This document shows, piece after piece, positions 52,435 to 60,857 of a stretch of 64,000 bases of DNA. The notes under the pieces were generated by a model that did no database searches, was not told the DNA's origin, and saw only the letters and a list, made by a program, of their open reading frames with translations. Positions within the stretch are counted from its first letter, which is position 1. Every line of letters starts with the position of its first letter. Made by a program: the position numbers and the translations under genes. The stretch covers positions 1-64,000 of the forward strand of contig JACPPG010000001.1 of assembly GCA_016191115.1 (NCBI GenBank). The letters are read 5' to 3'. The DNA is from Planctomycetia bacterium. Lineage in GTDB: Bacteria; Planctomycetota; Planctomycetia; Pirellulales; JACPPG01.

Positions 52435-53451
52435 CTACGCCGGATGGCCCGGCTCGATGCGTTCCACGATCGCCACCGCCTTGTGCCCCGCGTGCATTCC
52501 GGCGCGGGCGCGGAATGTCGGGACACCTTCGACGGTCACGACGAGCGGGCTGGTGGCATTCTTCTCCGTCGTGATGATGTCGCCCGGACACAGTCCGAGG
52601 AGGTCGCTCGTCGAAATCCGCGTTTCGGCGACGTGAACCGCCACGTCGACGACGGCGCGGCTGGTCGCGTCACCCGCCCGGCGGCCCGCGATGCGCGTCG
52701 GCTCGTGTCGGTCGCTGGCGGCCGATGCGAGGCCAGCCAGCTTCCCGCCGATCCTGGCGATCGCCGCCTGCGGGATGCACAGATGCACAAGACCGCGCTC
52801 TTGGCCGATCGCCAGCTCAAAGCAGACGAGCACTGCCGGTTCGGCGGCGGGCATCGCCTGAACGAGCCGGGGGCTCGACTCGACGCGCACCGTTTGCAAG
52901 TCGAGCGGCAGGACGCCCTCCCAGGCCCGTCGCAGCTCCGCCAGAAGCAGCGACGTCACCCGAGCAGCCAGCCGCAACTCGATATCCGTGAGCGGCCGGC
53001 GCGGAGGCGGCTCCGATTCCTGCCCGCCACCCAAAAGCCGGTCGATCATCGGAAAGAGAATAGACAGGCCCACGTCGAGCACGACCCGTTCCGCCAGCGG
53101 CGGGGCCGAAAGCAGGTTGCAGCAGGTCGGGTTTTCGAGGCGATCGTAGAGCTCGCAATAGATCAATTGCTCGGTGCCGGCAAACTTCAGCTCGACCGGC
53201 GCGCGGACCGCGGCAGACAAGGCTACGGCGGCCGTGCGCGCAAACCGCTGGTGCAGCTCGTCGAGCGCCTGCAAAAGATCGCTGGGAACGTGCGCGCCCC
53301 GTTTGCCATCGGCATGCGAGACGTTAGAACGCCGACTGGGTGACGGTTTGGCCGGCGCCGGCGCGGCGGCTTCCGCCGGCGCCGAGGGGATAGCTTCCGT
53401 GCCGCCGCGCAGGCTTTCACGTTCCGCCTGGCTGAGATTCTCCGCGCCCAT
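52435..53451 (-). CDS. fliM: Flagellar motor switch protein FliM
   Basis: 338 residues. The middle domain (SDLLQALDELHQRFARTAAV, then ILFPMIDRLLGGGQE) has the LLGGxG element of FliM, and the C-terminal SpoA domain (about 255-330) contains RAVVDVAVHVAETRISTSDL and LCPGDIITTEKN. FliM sits in the C-ring, binds phospho-CheY and sets rotation direction. The usual N-terminal CheY-binding peptide (LSQxEIDALL) is only loosely kept (LSQAERESLRGG). There is no other flagellar gene in this window, so fliM is isolated here. Confidence 0.87.
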   Translation of the reverse strand: MGAENLSQAERESLRGGTEAIPSAPAEAAAPAPAKPSPSRRSNVSHADGKRGAHVPSDLLQALDELHQRFARTAAVALSAAVRAPVELKFAGTEQLIYCELYDRLENPTCCNLLSAPPLAERVVLDVGLSILFPMIDRLLGGGQESEPPPRRPLTDIELRLAARVTSLLLAELRRAWEGVLPLDLQTVRVESSPRLVQAMPAAEPAVLVCFELAIGQERGLVHLCIPQAAIARIGGKLAGLASAASDRHEPTRIAGRRAGDATSRAVVDVAVHVAETRISTSDLLGLCPGDIITTEKNATSPLVVTVEGVPTFRARAGMHAGHKAVAIVERIEPGHPA

Positions 53452-53544
53452 GTTGGTTCACTCCTTTGAACCGATGCTCGTCCACATCCAACGGTGCCCT
53501 GGCCACGGAGGCACTTCGACGTGCCCATGACCGCATGGACAAAT

Positions 53545-53577
53545 GCATGCCCACGACGAGCGTGAGCATGGCACCCA
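53545..53577 (-). repeat. Family D motif, copy 3
   Basis: GCATGCCCACGACGAGCGTG then AGCATGGCACC: arms of family D with one mismatch, between fliM and proA. Confidence 0.4.
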
Positions 53578-53604
53578 GTTTTGCCGCCTGCCTCTTCCGG
53601 CCTG

Positions 53605-54879
53605 CTACTCCCTGATCTGTCCGCTGCCGTGCACCACGTACTTGTAGGTCGTCAGCTCCTTGATGCCGCAGGGACCGCGGGCGTGAAACTTGTCGGTGCT
53701 GATGCCAATCTCGGCCCCCAGACCGAACTGCGCGCCGTCGTTGAACCGCGTGCTGGCATTGATGATCACCGCGGCGCTGTCGACACGGGCGGCAAACTCG
53801 CGGGCCGCGTCCTGGTCGCGGGTGACGATCGCGTCGGTATGCTTGGAGCCAAAACGATTGATATGGTCGATCGCTTCGTCCAACGAACCGACGACCCGCA
53901 CCGAGATCGTGGGCCCCAGGTACTCGGCGGCGTAGTCGGCATCCGTGGCCGCGGTGGCGCCCGCGACAAGCTCGCGCGTCCGCTCATCGCCGCGGATTTC
54001 AACGCCGCGCCGTGACAGCTCCGCGGCGGCCCGCGGCAGAAACTCGTTGGCCACCAGGGCGTGCACGACCAGCGACTCGGCGGCGTTGCACACGCCCATC
54101 CGCTGGCACTTGGAATTCACGAGTATCCGCTCGGCCATGTCGAGGTCGGCCGCGGCGTCGACGTACACGTGGCAGTTGCCGGCGAAGTGCTTCATCACCG
54201 GCATCTTGGCCTCGGCGACGACGCGGCGGATGAGTCCCTCGCCGCCACGGGGAATTGCCAGGTCGATGAAGCTGTCGAGCGCGAGGAACTGCCCGACCGC
54301 CTCGCGGTCCGCGGTCGAGACCAGTTGCACGACGTCGGCCGATAAGCCGACTTCGGCCGCTGCCTCGGCCAATAGCTCGGCGATGGCGCGGTTGGAATGC
54401 GCCGCTTCCTTGCCGCCGCGAAGGATCACCGCGTTGCCGCTCTTGACGCAGATGGCCGCCGCGTCGGCGGTGACGTTGGGCCGCGATTCGTAGATGAAAA
54501 ACACCACGCCCAGCGGGACGCGAACCTTCGTCACCTCGATGCCACTGGGCCGCTTGGTCGATTCGATCACTTCGCCGATCGGCTCCGCGAGTGCGGCCAC
54601 CTCTTCCAGGCCGACGGCCATCGACTCGATCACGGCCGGCGTGAGGCGTAGCCGGTCAACCTGCGCCGGCGTCAGCCCGAATCCGGGCGCGGCGGCGAGA
54701 TCGAGCGCGTTGGCGGCCGCGAGGTCGGTGCGCCGTTCTCGCAACAATGCGGCACTACGGAGGAGCCACCGCTGCTTCAGCTCGCCCGGCGCTGTCGCCA
54801 GCCGCTCGCTAGCCGCCTTGGCGCGGTGGGCGACGTCCAGGCAGTATTGGCGCAAGTCGACGCGCTCGGCGGTGGCCAT
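53605..54879 (-). CDS. proA: Gamma-glutamyl phosphate reductase
   Basis: 424 residues from ATG 54879. NADPH-dependent reduction of glutamyl-5-phosphate to the semialdehyde, second step of proline synthesis. The nucleotide-binding part has VPLGVVFFIYESRPNVTADA and VILRGGKEAAHSN; the catalytic Cys264 is in MGVCNAAESLVVH; the C-terminal part carries IINASTRFNDGAQFGLGAEI and a TDKFHARGPCGIKELTTYKY end, all typical. No proB is adjacent. A longer frame to 55032 does not look coding. Confidence 0.96.
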   Translation of the reverse strand: MATAERVDLRQYCLDVAHRAKAASERLATAPGELKQRWLLRSAALLRERRTDLAAANALDLAAAPGFGLTPAQVDRLRLTPAVIESMAVGLEEVAALAEPIGEVIESTKRPSGIEVTKVRVPLGVVFFIYESRPNVTADAAAICVKSGNAVILRGGKEAAHSNRAIAELLAEAAAEVGLSADVVQLVSTADREAVGQFLALDSFIDLAIPRGGEGLIRRVVAEAKMPVMKHFAGNCHVYVDAAADLDMAERILVNSKCQRMGVCNAAESLVVHALVANEFLPRAAAELSRRGVEIRGDERTRELVAGATAATDADYAAEYLGPTISVRVVGSLDEAIDHINRFGSKHTDAIVTRDQDAAREFAARVDSAAVIINASTRFNDGAQFGLGAEIGISTDKFHARGPCGIKELTTYKYVVHGSGQIRE

Positions 54880-55173
54880 TTGTGACCCTAAACCCAAGCA
54901 GGAAAAGAAGATCGAAGCTGCGCGGCGATTCGCGTCGCGCCTCCGGAGTGCAAGGGAAGTATCGCTCAATCGAGTGGGTGAGTCAACGCCGTTGAGCGCT
55001 GGCGCCGGAGCGATTCGGGCGTCGCAAGACAATTGACAGTAGTGAGTTACGACCTACGGCAGCGGCATGATGCGGCGGCAACGAGCCCAGGGACGAACTG
55101 TCCATTTGAACTGTACAGCCGCCCGATCACCGCACTACGATCCGGCCGCCAAAAACCTCGCGGGGGACGCCAA

Positions 55174-56691
55174 GTGTCGTCGATTGCCAATCTTCGAGCA
55201 GCGCTGGTTCGGTCCGCAGCGCGGCCGGCGGTCGTCATGGCCACTTTTGCCGCGCTCCTGGCCACGCAGATCGTGCCCTGGTGGGCGCCCGTGCCGGACG
55301 GGTCTTGCTACCTGTCGATCGCCCGCAGCATCGCGCACGGGGGACCGGTCACCAATCTCGGCTCGCCCAAGCTTCACTACGCGCCGGGCTATCCGTTGTT
55401 GATCAGCCCCGCGTTCTTCGCCGGCGAGCGGCCGTTTCTGCTGCTGGCGGCAATGCAATGGCTGTTCGCGATTGCGTTCATGGCCGGCGTGTACCAGTGG
55501 GCGCGCCGCTGGTTCCCGGGCGCCGCGCTATGGATCGTCGCACTCGTGATGGCGAATGCCAGTCTGTGGATGTATGCGCGACTGACGTTGAGCGAAATGG
55601 CCTTCATGGCCGTCTTGATGTGGGCGGTCAATGGCATGGACCGGCTGACCGCCGCTGTGACGACGCGCGGCGTGATCGCGTGGACGGCGCTGGCCGCGGC
55701 ACTGGTCGCGGCGGCGACGGCGATCCGTCCGGCGGGCGTGCTTTTCGCCGCCGGCTACACGGCGGTCGCGTTCCTGCAAGCGTGGCGGAAGCGCGTGGCG
55801 TGGACCCGTGCGGTGGCGACTTCGCTTGCCGTCGGGCTGCCCGCGGCTTTGGCCCTTGTAGCGCTATTGGTCTACGAAACACGGATGGCGGCTGCCGTCG
55901 CGAGGCAGCAGGCTGCGGAACCCCAGGCGAGCAGCACGACGTACCTCGATGAGTTTCGCCTGGCCGATTGGACGCTCGCCGGCCAGGCGCTCGAAGGCGT
56001 GCGGCTGCGCGTCAGCGAAACGGGTCGCCTGTTGGTGCCAGGCATGTTCGGCTCATACGCCCGGTCGGGTCAGTGGCTCAACGTCAACATGCTCGTGTAC
56101 GTGCCGCTGTTTTGCGCGATCGCTTGGGCATGGTGGCGCCTAGCGCGCGCCGGAGGGAATGTCTTTGTGCTTGCGGCACCGTTCTACCTGGCGTTGTACA
56201 TCGCCTATCCGGTGGATCAGCGGACGCGGTACTTGCTGCCGCTGTTGCCGCTTTTGGCGGCGTGCGTGTGGTGGCTGTGCAGTCACCTTTCGCGGCCGCA
56301 TCAACTGCGACTGCTGGGCGCGCTCGTGGCGGCGCATCTGGCCGTGGCCGTGGGCACCAGCGTTCACGACACGCGCGCGATCGCGCAGGCGGGCGCCGTG
56401 CTGCCGGACATCGATGCGCTGGCGGTGGTGGTTCGCCACCAGCCCGAGCCGGTCGCGGTGTGGCAGGCGCCGCGGGGTGTCTACGAGATGGCGCAGGTCG
56501 CGACCGATCGCGGGCTGGTGGCAGTCCGCGGCGACGAACCGATCCCGCACGACGCGGCATGGGTCATCACCCGCGCGGATACGGCGGCCCAACCTGGCTT
56601 CGTCGAACGGACCCGCGCCGGCAGCCTCAAGCTGCTTGAGCGCACGGACCGCCTGTCGCGAACGCGCGCCGCCTCTGAAGTCGCGCGTTGA
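55174..56691 (+). CDS. Multi-pass membrane glycosyltransferase-like protein
   Basis: About 505 residues if the GTG at 55174 is used; CGGGGGAC lies just upstream. An upstream ATG at 55033 adds 47 unlikely residues. Roughly nine or ten membrane helices. The first loop contains WWAPVPDGSCYLSIARSIAH, like the acidic motif in the first loop of GT-C enzymes (PMT/ArnT group), and later YLALYIAYPVDQRTRYLLPL, a pattern common to that superfamily. It would transfer a sugar from a lipid carrier on the outer face of the inner membrane. Family is inferred; the substrate is unknown. Confidence 0.7.
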   Translation: MSSIANLRAALVRSAARPAVVMATFAALLATQIVPWWAPVPDGSCYLSIARSIAHGGPVTNLGSPKLHYAPGYPLLISPAFFAGERPFLLLAAMQWLFAIAFMAGVYQWARRWFPGAALWIVALVMANASLWMYARLTLSEMAFMAVLMWAVNGMDRLTAAVTTRGVIAWTALAAALVAAATAIRPAGVLFAAGYTAVAFLQAWRKRVAWTRAVATSLAVGLPAALALVALLVYETRMAAAVARQQAAEPQASSTTYLDEFRLADWTLAGQALEGVRLRVSETGRLLVPGMFGSYARSGQWLNVNMLVYVPLFCAIAWAWWRLARAGGNVFVLAAPFYLALYIAYPVDQRTRYLLPLLPLLAACVWWLCSHLSRPHQLRLLGALVAAHLAVAVGTSVHDTRAIAQAGAVLPDIDALAVVVRHQPEPVAVWQAPRGVYEMAQVATDRGLVAVRGDEPIPHDAAWVITRADTAAQPGFVERTRAGSLKLLERTDRLSRTRAASEVAR

Positions 56692-56734
56692 CCCGGTTCG
56701 TGCGACCGCTTTCTTCTTTCTTCCTGCGGCAGAC

Positions 56735-57004
56735 CTAGTACCAGATGATGGTGAGATAAACCATCGCCGCAAAGAGGAGCGCCATCGCCGGGATGATCAC
56801 GAGCGCGGCGCGCTTCGCGTAGACGAACGGCGCGTGAACCGCAACCAGGAACAGCAACGTTTGCAGGGCAATAACGAAGACAATCAACGGCGCTGCCATC
56901 GTTTCCGAAAGGTCCGCGCGGGCTTCCATCGCCAGGCAAATCGCCATCAGCAACGTCGCCCAAAACAGTCGTCGTATGCTTATTTGCCAGCGGCCGGTCG
57001 CCAT
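56735..57004 (-). CDS. Small membrane protein with IRRLFWATLL leader
   Basis: 89 residues, three predicted helices (FWATLLMAICLAM, PLIVFVIALQTLLFLVAV, AALVIIPAMALLFAAMVYLT). The leader ISIRRLFWATLL is a frequent start in planctomycete small membrane proteins. Function unknown. Confidence 0.6.
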   Translation of the reverse strand: MATGRWQISIRRLFWATLLMAICLAMEARADLSETMAAPLIVFVIALQTLLFLVAVHAPFVYAKRAALVIIPAMALLFAAMVYLTIIWY

Positions 57005-57087
57005 ACGGCCATTCTACTGCCTCCGCGGTCGCGCATTGAATTTGCCGCCGCATCGTGCTATTCCTGGAGGGCGGCTCGAACGAGCCC

Positions 57088-57175
57088 GGCGGGAAAATGG
57101 GACTGGCTCCGAGCGCGTCGGGCGTCGGCCTTCCCGCCTAACGCGGCGTCTCGGTACCTGTCCCATTTTCCCGCC
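57088..57175 (+). repeat. Family B element, copy 7 (degenerate core only)
   Basis: The arms TGGGACTGGCTCCGAG and CTCGGTACCTGTCCCA are recognisable, but the loop differs and the outer ends GGCCATTCTG and TGTGAACGGCCCT are missing. Probably an old or independently derived copy. Confidence 0.7.
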
Positions 57176-57195
57176 CCCTCGACGGAAAAAGCGCG

Positions 57196-58581
57196 ATGTT
57201 AACCCTTGGCGATCGCCGCGGCCGATTCGGACGACGCGAGTTCCTGCGCATTGGCAGCCTGTCGCTGGGGTCCCTGTCGCTGCCTGGATTGCTGGCGGCA
57301 CAGGCGGCGGAATCAAAACGCCTGCTCACCGGCCGCAGCGTCATCTTTCTGTTTCTGCACGGCGGGCCGAGCCAGTTCGAGACGTTCGATCCCAAGATGG
57401 CGGCCCCCGCCGAGATTCGCTCGGCAACCGGCGAGATCGCGACGCGCATCCCCGGAGTCACGTTCGGCTCGTCGCTGCCGAAGCTGGCGGCTGTGGCCGA
57501 CCGGCTGGCGATCGTCCGCTCGTTCACCACAGGCGACGCCAACCACGATATCAAGCCGGTCGTCGGCCGCGACACGTTCGGCGCGAACCTGGGGTCGCTC
57601 TTCGCCCGCGTCGCCGGGGCGACCGATCCTCTCTCCGGCCTGCCGCGCAACGCGGTGCTCTTTCCCCGCGCGGTCGACGCCACGGCCGGCCCGCACCAAA
57701 GCGGGTTCGGCCGCTTCGAGTCGGCCGGGGCGCTGGGGCCCGGCTACGCGCCTTTTGTCGCCGGGGCGGGGGGCGACTTGCAGCGGGACATGCAGCTCAA
57801 TGTGCCGGCCGATCGGCTCACCGATCGCCGCGCGATCCTGGCCGCGCTCGACGCCGCGCGGTGGAACCTCGACGCGGCCGGCCGAGCCGGCACCGTCGAC
57901 AAACTGCGCGAGCAGGCGTTCGAGACCGTGCTGGGCGGCGCGGCCCAGGCGTTTGACCTGTCGCGCGAGGACCCCCGCACGATCGAGCGCTATGACACGG
58001 CGCCCCTCGTGCGGCCCGAGGCGATCAACGCGAAGTGGAAGAACTACCCGCACTACGTCGACAACGCCAAGACGCTGGGCAAGCTGCTTTTGTTGGCGCG
58101 GCGGCTGTGCGAGGCGGGCTGCGGCTTCGTCACCGTCACTACCAACTTCGTGTGGGACATGCACGCCGACGTCAATAACGCGCCGGTGGACGAAGGGTTG
58201 CGGTACACAGGCCCGCCGTTGGACCATGCCGTCTCGGCGCTGGTGGAAGACCTCGAGCGGCGCGGGCTGAGCGACCGCATCTTGCTCGTGTGCTGCGGCG
58301 AAATGGGACGCACGCCGCGGAAGAATCCGCAAGGCGGCCGCGACCATTGGGGCAACCTGGCGCCTTTGCTTCTGGCCGGCGGAGGCTTGCCGATGGGGCG
58401 CGTCATCGGCAGCTCGACCCGCGACGGCGGCCAACCGCAGACCGAACCGGTCGGCAATCGCAACCTCGTGGCAACTGTCCTACAAACGCTCGTCGACCCG
58501 GGCGAGCTCCGCATCGTGCGTGGCATGCCGAACGAAGTCGTGCAAGCAGCCACGGCCGACCCGATTCCGGGGCTGGCGTAG
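57196..58581 (+). CDS. DUF1501 protein with Tat leader
   Basis: 461 residues. FGRREFLRIGSLSLGSLSLP is a twin-arginine leader. Family marks include IFLFLHGGPSQFETFDPKMA, FTTGDANHDIKPVVG, TVTTNFVWDMHADVNN and LLVCCGEMGRTPRKNPQGGR followed by DHW. Related to the DUF1501 protein at 18213 but of a different subgroup and without a PSD1 partner next to it. Probably an exported metal-dependent hydrolase-like protein of unknown substrate. Confidence 0.92.
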   Translation: MLTLGDRRGRFGRREFLRIGSLSLGSLSLPGLLAAQAAESKRLLTGRSVIFLFLHGGPSQFETFDPKMAAPAEIRSATGEIATRIPGVTFGSSLPKLAAVADRLAIVRSFTTGDANHDIKPVVGRDTFGANLGSLFARVAGATDPLSGLPRNAVLFPRAVDATAGPHQSGFGRFESAGALGPGYAPFVAGAGGDLQRDMQLNVPADRLTDRRAILAALDAARWNLDAAGRAGTVDKLREQAFETVLGGAAQAFDLSREDPRTIERYDTAPLVRPEAINAKWKNYPHYVDNAKTLGKLLLLARRLCEAGCGFVTVTTNFVWDMHADVNNAPVDEGLRYTGPPLDHAVSALVEDLERRGLSDRILLVCCGEMGRTPRKNPQGGRDHWGNLAPLLLAGGGLPMGRVIGSSTRDGGQPQTEPVGNRNLVATVLQTLVDPGELRIVRGMPNEVVQAATADPIPGLA

Positions 58582-58585
58582 CCAC

Positions 58586-60142
58586 CTACGATTTGCCGCC
58601 GCTCCGCCAGCGCGCGGCGCACGACATCGCCCACGCCAGGCCGGCGGCGAGCACAAGAGTAACCGTCGGCGGCTCGGGCACAGATACCGCCGCTCCGCCT
58701 CCACCGCCCGCCGTCCAATGGGCGGCGATCGTCTGAACGTCGGAGATATCCACGGACCCATCGCCGTTGGCGTCGGCTACCGCGTCATTCGTCAGCCAGT
58801 GGCCGGCGACCACCTGAATGTCGGAAACATCCACGTCGGCGTCCAGGTTCAAGTCACCCGGCAGCGCCGCCACTTTCAGGTCCACCGGCAGCGACGTGGT
58901 GATGCCGCCGAACGTGTCGTCGACGCGAACGGCCACGCGGTAGGTCGTCGTGACGCCGATTCCCAGAGTGTGCAACTGCGCCCAGGATAGATCGGGCTGC
59001 GCGCCAGTGGCGTCGCCAAAGATGCCGTCGCCGTTAATGTCCCATGAGTATTGCAGGAAGGGGACGTCGCCGACGTTCGGGTCGGTGGACGCTGATGCAT
59101 TGAGCGCCAGCGCATTGTGCGCGGCAATCGCGTAGGCCCCGCCCGCGTTGGCGATCGGCGCCTGCTGAGGGTCGAGGCCGGTGAGCGTGACCATTTCCTT
59201 GGGCGATAATGCGGCAATCGATTCGCCGTACGTCGCATTCAAGGCGCCGATAAACGCGTTGGCCCACATCGCCTGAAAGATGGGCGTAGGGTGCAAGCCA
59301 TCGGAGAGCCAAGCCGAGCGCAGGTCCGCGAGGCCGCCACCGCTTGTTCCTGGCGAGATGTAGATGCCGTGAATGGTCGTGCCATTGCTATTGCGCAGGT
59401 TGTCCCACAAGCTGAACAGATCGACGGTCGCCAGGCCGTGCACGGCGGCGAGCGCCGCGACCGAATTGTTGAAGTAGGTCATGTTCAGCCGGATGCTGTC
59501 CTTGTTGATTTGCTGCAAGCCGCCAAAGACCGGCATGCTGCCCAGGTCGGGATACTCGACCAGCACCATCTTCAAGGGGGACGTGTAGTTGGCCGTGGCA
59601 ATGTTGGTAATCTGCTCGAAGCGGGAGAGGATCGGGTTCATGGTTCCGCTATCGAGGCCCAACAGCAACTTTTGACGGTTGATGATCTGGTCGAGCATGT
59701 CATTGCCGCCGATCTCCTGGCTGGCGTACTGGATCGCGGCCGACGTGCCCGCGCCGCGGATGCCGGGCCAGATGTCGGGCCGGTTGGGACTGCCGGGCTG
59801 CGAGTTGTTGTTGTTCACCGTCGGCAAAAACGTGGTGCTGCCGAGCGCGCTTGAGGTCGTGGCCCCACCCTTGGCGTAGTTGTACGTGTAGCTGCCGGCA
59901 CCGCCGGTGTTGCGCGGGTCGCCGCTGGGGAAGGTGGCGAAAGGGCCAAAATCGGCCCGGCCGCCGGCGACCAACAGTTCGACCCAGTTGTAGAGCCCCG
60001 CGGCGATAGGGCTGTACTCGTCGGAGTAGCTATCGCCCATGGCGCCGACCTTGACGGCGGCGTGCGCGGTTACGGTCGCAAAGGCGACCGAAGCCCAGGT
60101 GATTGCCCAACATGTAGCCGTGGATCGCCCATGATTTCGCAC
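58586..60142 (-). CDS. Exported GDSL-like hydrolase with dockerin-type repeats and PEP-CTERM tail
   Basis: About 518 residues, starting at GTG 60142 because AAGGGGGA lies directly upstream; a longer frame lacks a binding site. A leader (TWASVAFATVTAHA) is followed by the SGNH/GDSL nucleophile block VGAMGDSYSDEY (Ser38 or so). Later AWLSDGLHPT carries the catalytic Asp and His. Next is a PKD-like segment (LNASASTDPNVGD, DINGDGIFGDATG), then two dockerin-like calcium loops (LNLDADVDVSDIQVV, DANGDGSVDISDVQTI), and a PEP-CTERM tail (VPEPPTVTLVLAAGLAW). An esterase or lipase-like role outside the cell is inferred. Confidence 0.87.
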   Translation of the reverse strand: MRNHGRSTATCWAITWASVAFATVTAHAAVKVGAMGDSYSDEYSPIAAGLYNWVELLVAGGRADFGPFATFPSGDPRNTGGAGSYTYNYAKGGATTSSALGSTTFLPTVNNNNSQPGSPNRPDIWPGIRGAGTSAAIQYASQEIGGNDMLDQIINRQKLLLGLDSGTMNPILSRFEQITNIATANYTSPLKMVLVEYPDLGSMPVFGGLQQINKDSIRLNMTYFNNSVAALAAVHGLATVDLFSLWDNLRNSNGTTIHGIYISPGTSGGGLADLRSAWLSDGLHPTPIFQAMWANAFIGALNATYGESIAALSPKEMVTLTGLDPQQAPIANAGGAYAIAAHNALALNASASTDPNVGDVPFLQYSWDINGDGIFGDATGAQPDLSWAQLHTLGIGVTTTYRVAVRVDDTFGGITTSLPVDLKVAALPGDLNLDADVDVSDIQVVAGHWLTNDAVADANGDGSVDISDVQTIAAHWTAGGGGGAAVSVPEPPTVTLVLAAGLAWAMSCAARWRSGGKS

Positions 60143-60280
60143 GAATTCCCCCTTGTTCGGCACGAGCCCCCTATTAGACCCGCCGAAGTTGCAAAATCTG
60201 ACCGAATTCACTTGGCGAGACCGGAAAAAGAGGAGGCGGGACGCACGGGGAGGCGCCTCACTCTCCCAAGGCGAATGGGT

Positions 60281-60427
60281 CTATACCACTGCGAAGGCAT
60301 TCTGGCACGCACGGCTCAGCTCACACACCGCGGGGAAGACAACGCCCGCCGCGCCGGCCACGTCCAGCCATCGTGCCCAGACGCGGTCGTCGACCGGGCT
60401 GCCGCTGCGGCGGCGCTCCTCCATCAT
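60281..60427 (-). pseudogene. Possible 48-residue gene fragment
   Basis: ATG 60427 to the stop at 60281 encodes a protein-like peptide (MMEERRRSGSPVDD then RVWARWLDVAGAAGVVFPAV). No ribosome binding site is evident. It may be the C-terminal end of a lost gene. Confidence 0.25.
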
Positions 60428-60523
60428 GCGGAGTCGCCGCGCGGGGCATGGCCACGTCGGAGTACTTCCGTGGCCATGGCGCCCACGTCGTAAACCTGGA
60501 CGCGACAGTTGCAGGAATACCAG

Positions 60524-60643
60524 CAGAACTGCAAAGTCCGGGGAGAGGGGGTCAGGCACATTTTTCGGCCGAAGGTCCGTCGGAAGGATTGAAGACCGCG
60601 TGTGCCGAAAAATGAGCCAGACCCCGGACTTTGCAGTTCTCCT
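60524..60643 (+). repeat. Family A palindromic element, copy 4
   Basis: Outer arms CAGAACTGCAAAGTCC / GGACTTTGCAGTTCTCC. Inner arms with CAGGCAC and GAGCCAG. Direct repeats GCAGGAATACCAG at 60511-60523 and 60645-60657. Confidence 0.92.
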
Positions 60644-60657
60644 GGCAGGAATACCAG

Positions 60658-60791
60658 GGCCATTCTGTTTTTCAAAATGGCGAGGCGGGAAAATGGGACT
60701 GGCTCCGAGCATAAACAGCGCAAGCCCTTTCAGACCAACGTTGCGTCTCGGTGCCTGTCCCACTTTCCCGCCGGTGCGCCGCCGGCAAGCT
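60658..60791 (+). repeat. Family B palindromic element, copy 6 (3' end short)
   Basis: Begins GGCCATTCTG directly after the second GCAGGAATACCAG copy and stops at GCCGGCAAGCT, as in copy 1. No third GCAGGAATACCAG follows. Confidence 0.9.
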
Positions 60792-60857
60792 TTTCCGCCT
60801 TTGTTTGTCCGTCGGCCGGCGACTCTCGACGAGCCGTGACTACATTGGGATGACCGC

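Larger units (their letters stand above)
60143..60857. other. Intergenic region with A and B elements
   Basis: Carries a small ORF remnant (60281-60427), a family A element and a family B element back to back. Confidence 0.55.

Noticed and set aside
55033..55173. Longer N-terminus for the membrane glycosyltransferase-like protein
   Set aside because: The extra 47 residues are hydrophilic and random-looking, and the GTG at 55174 has a good ribosome binding site.
23041..60791. CRISPR array
   Set aside because: The repeated units are kilobases apart, palindromic and not spaced by regular spacers; no cas genes are present.
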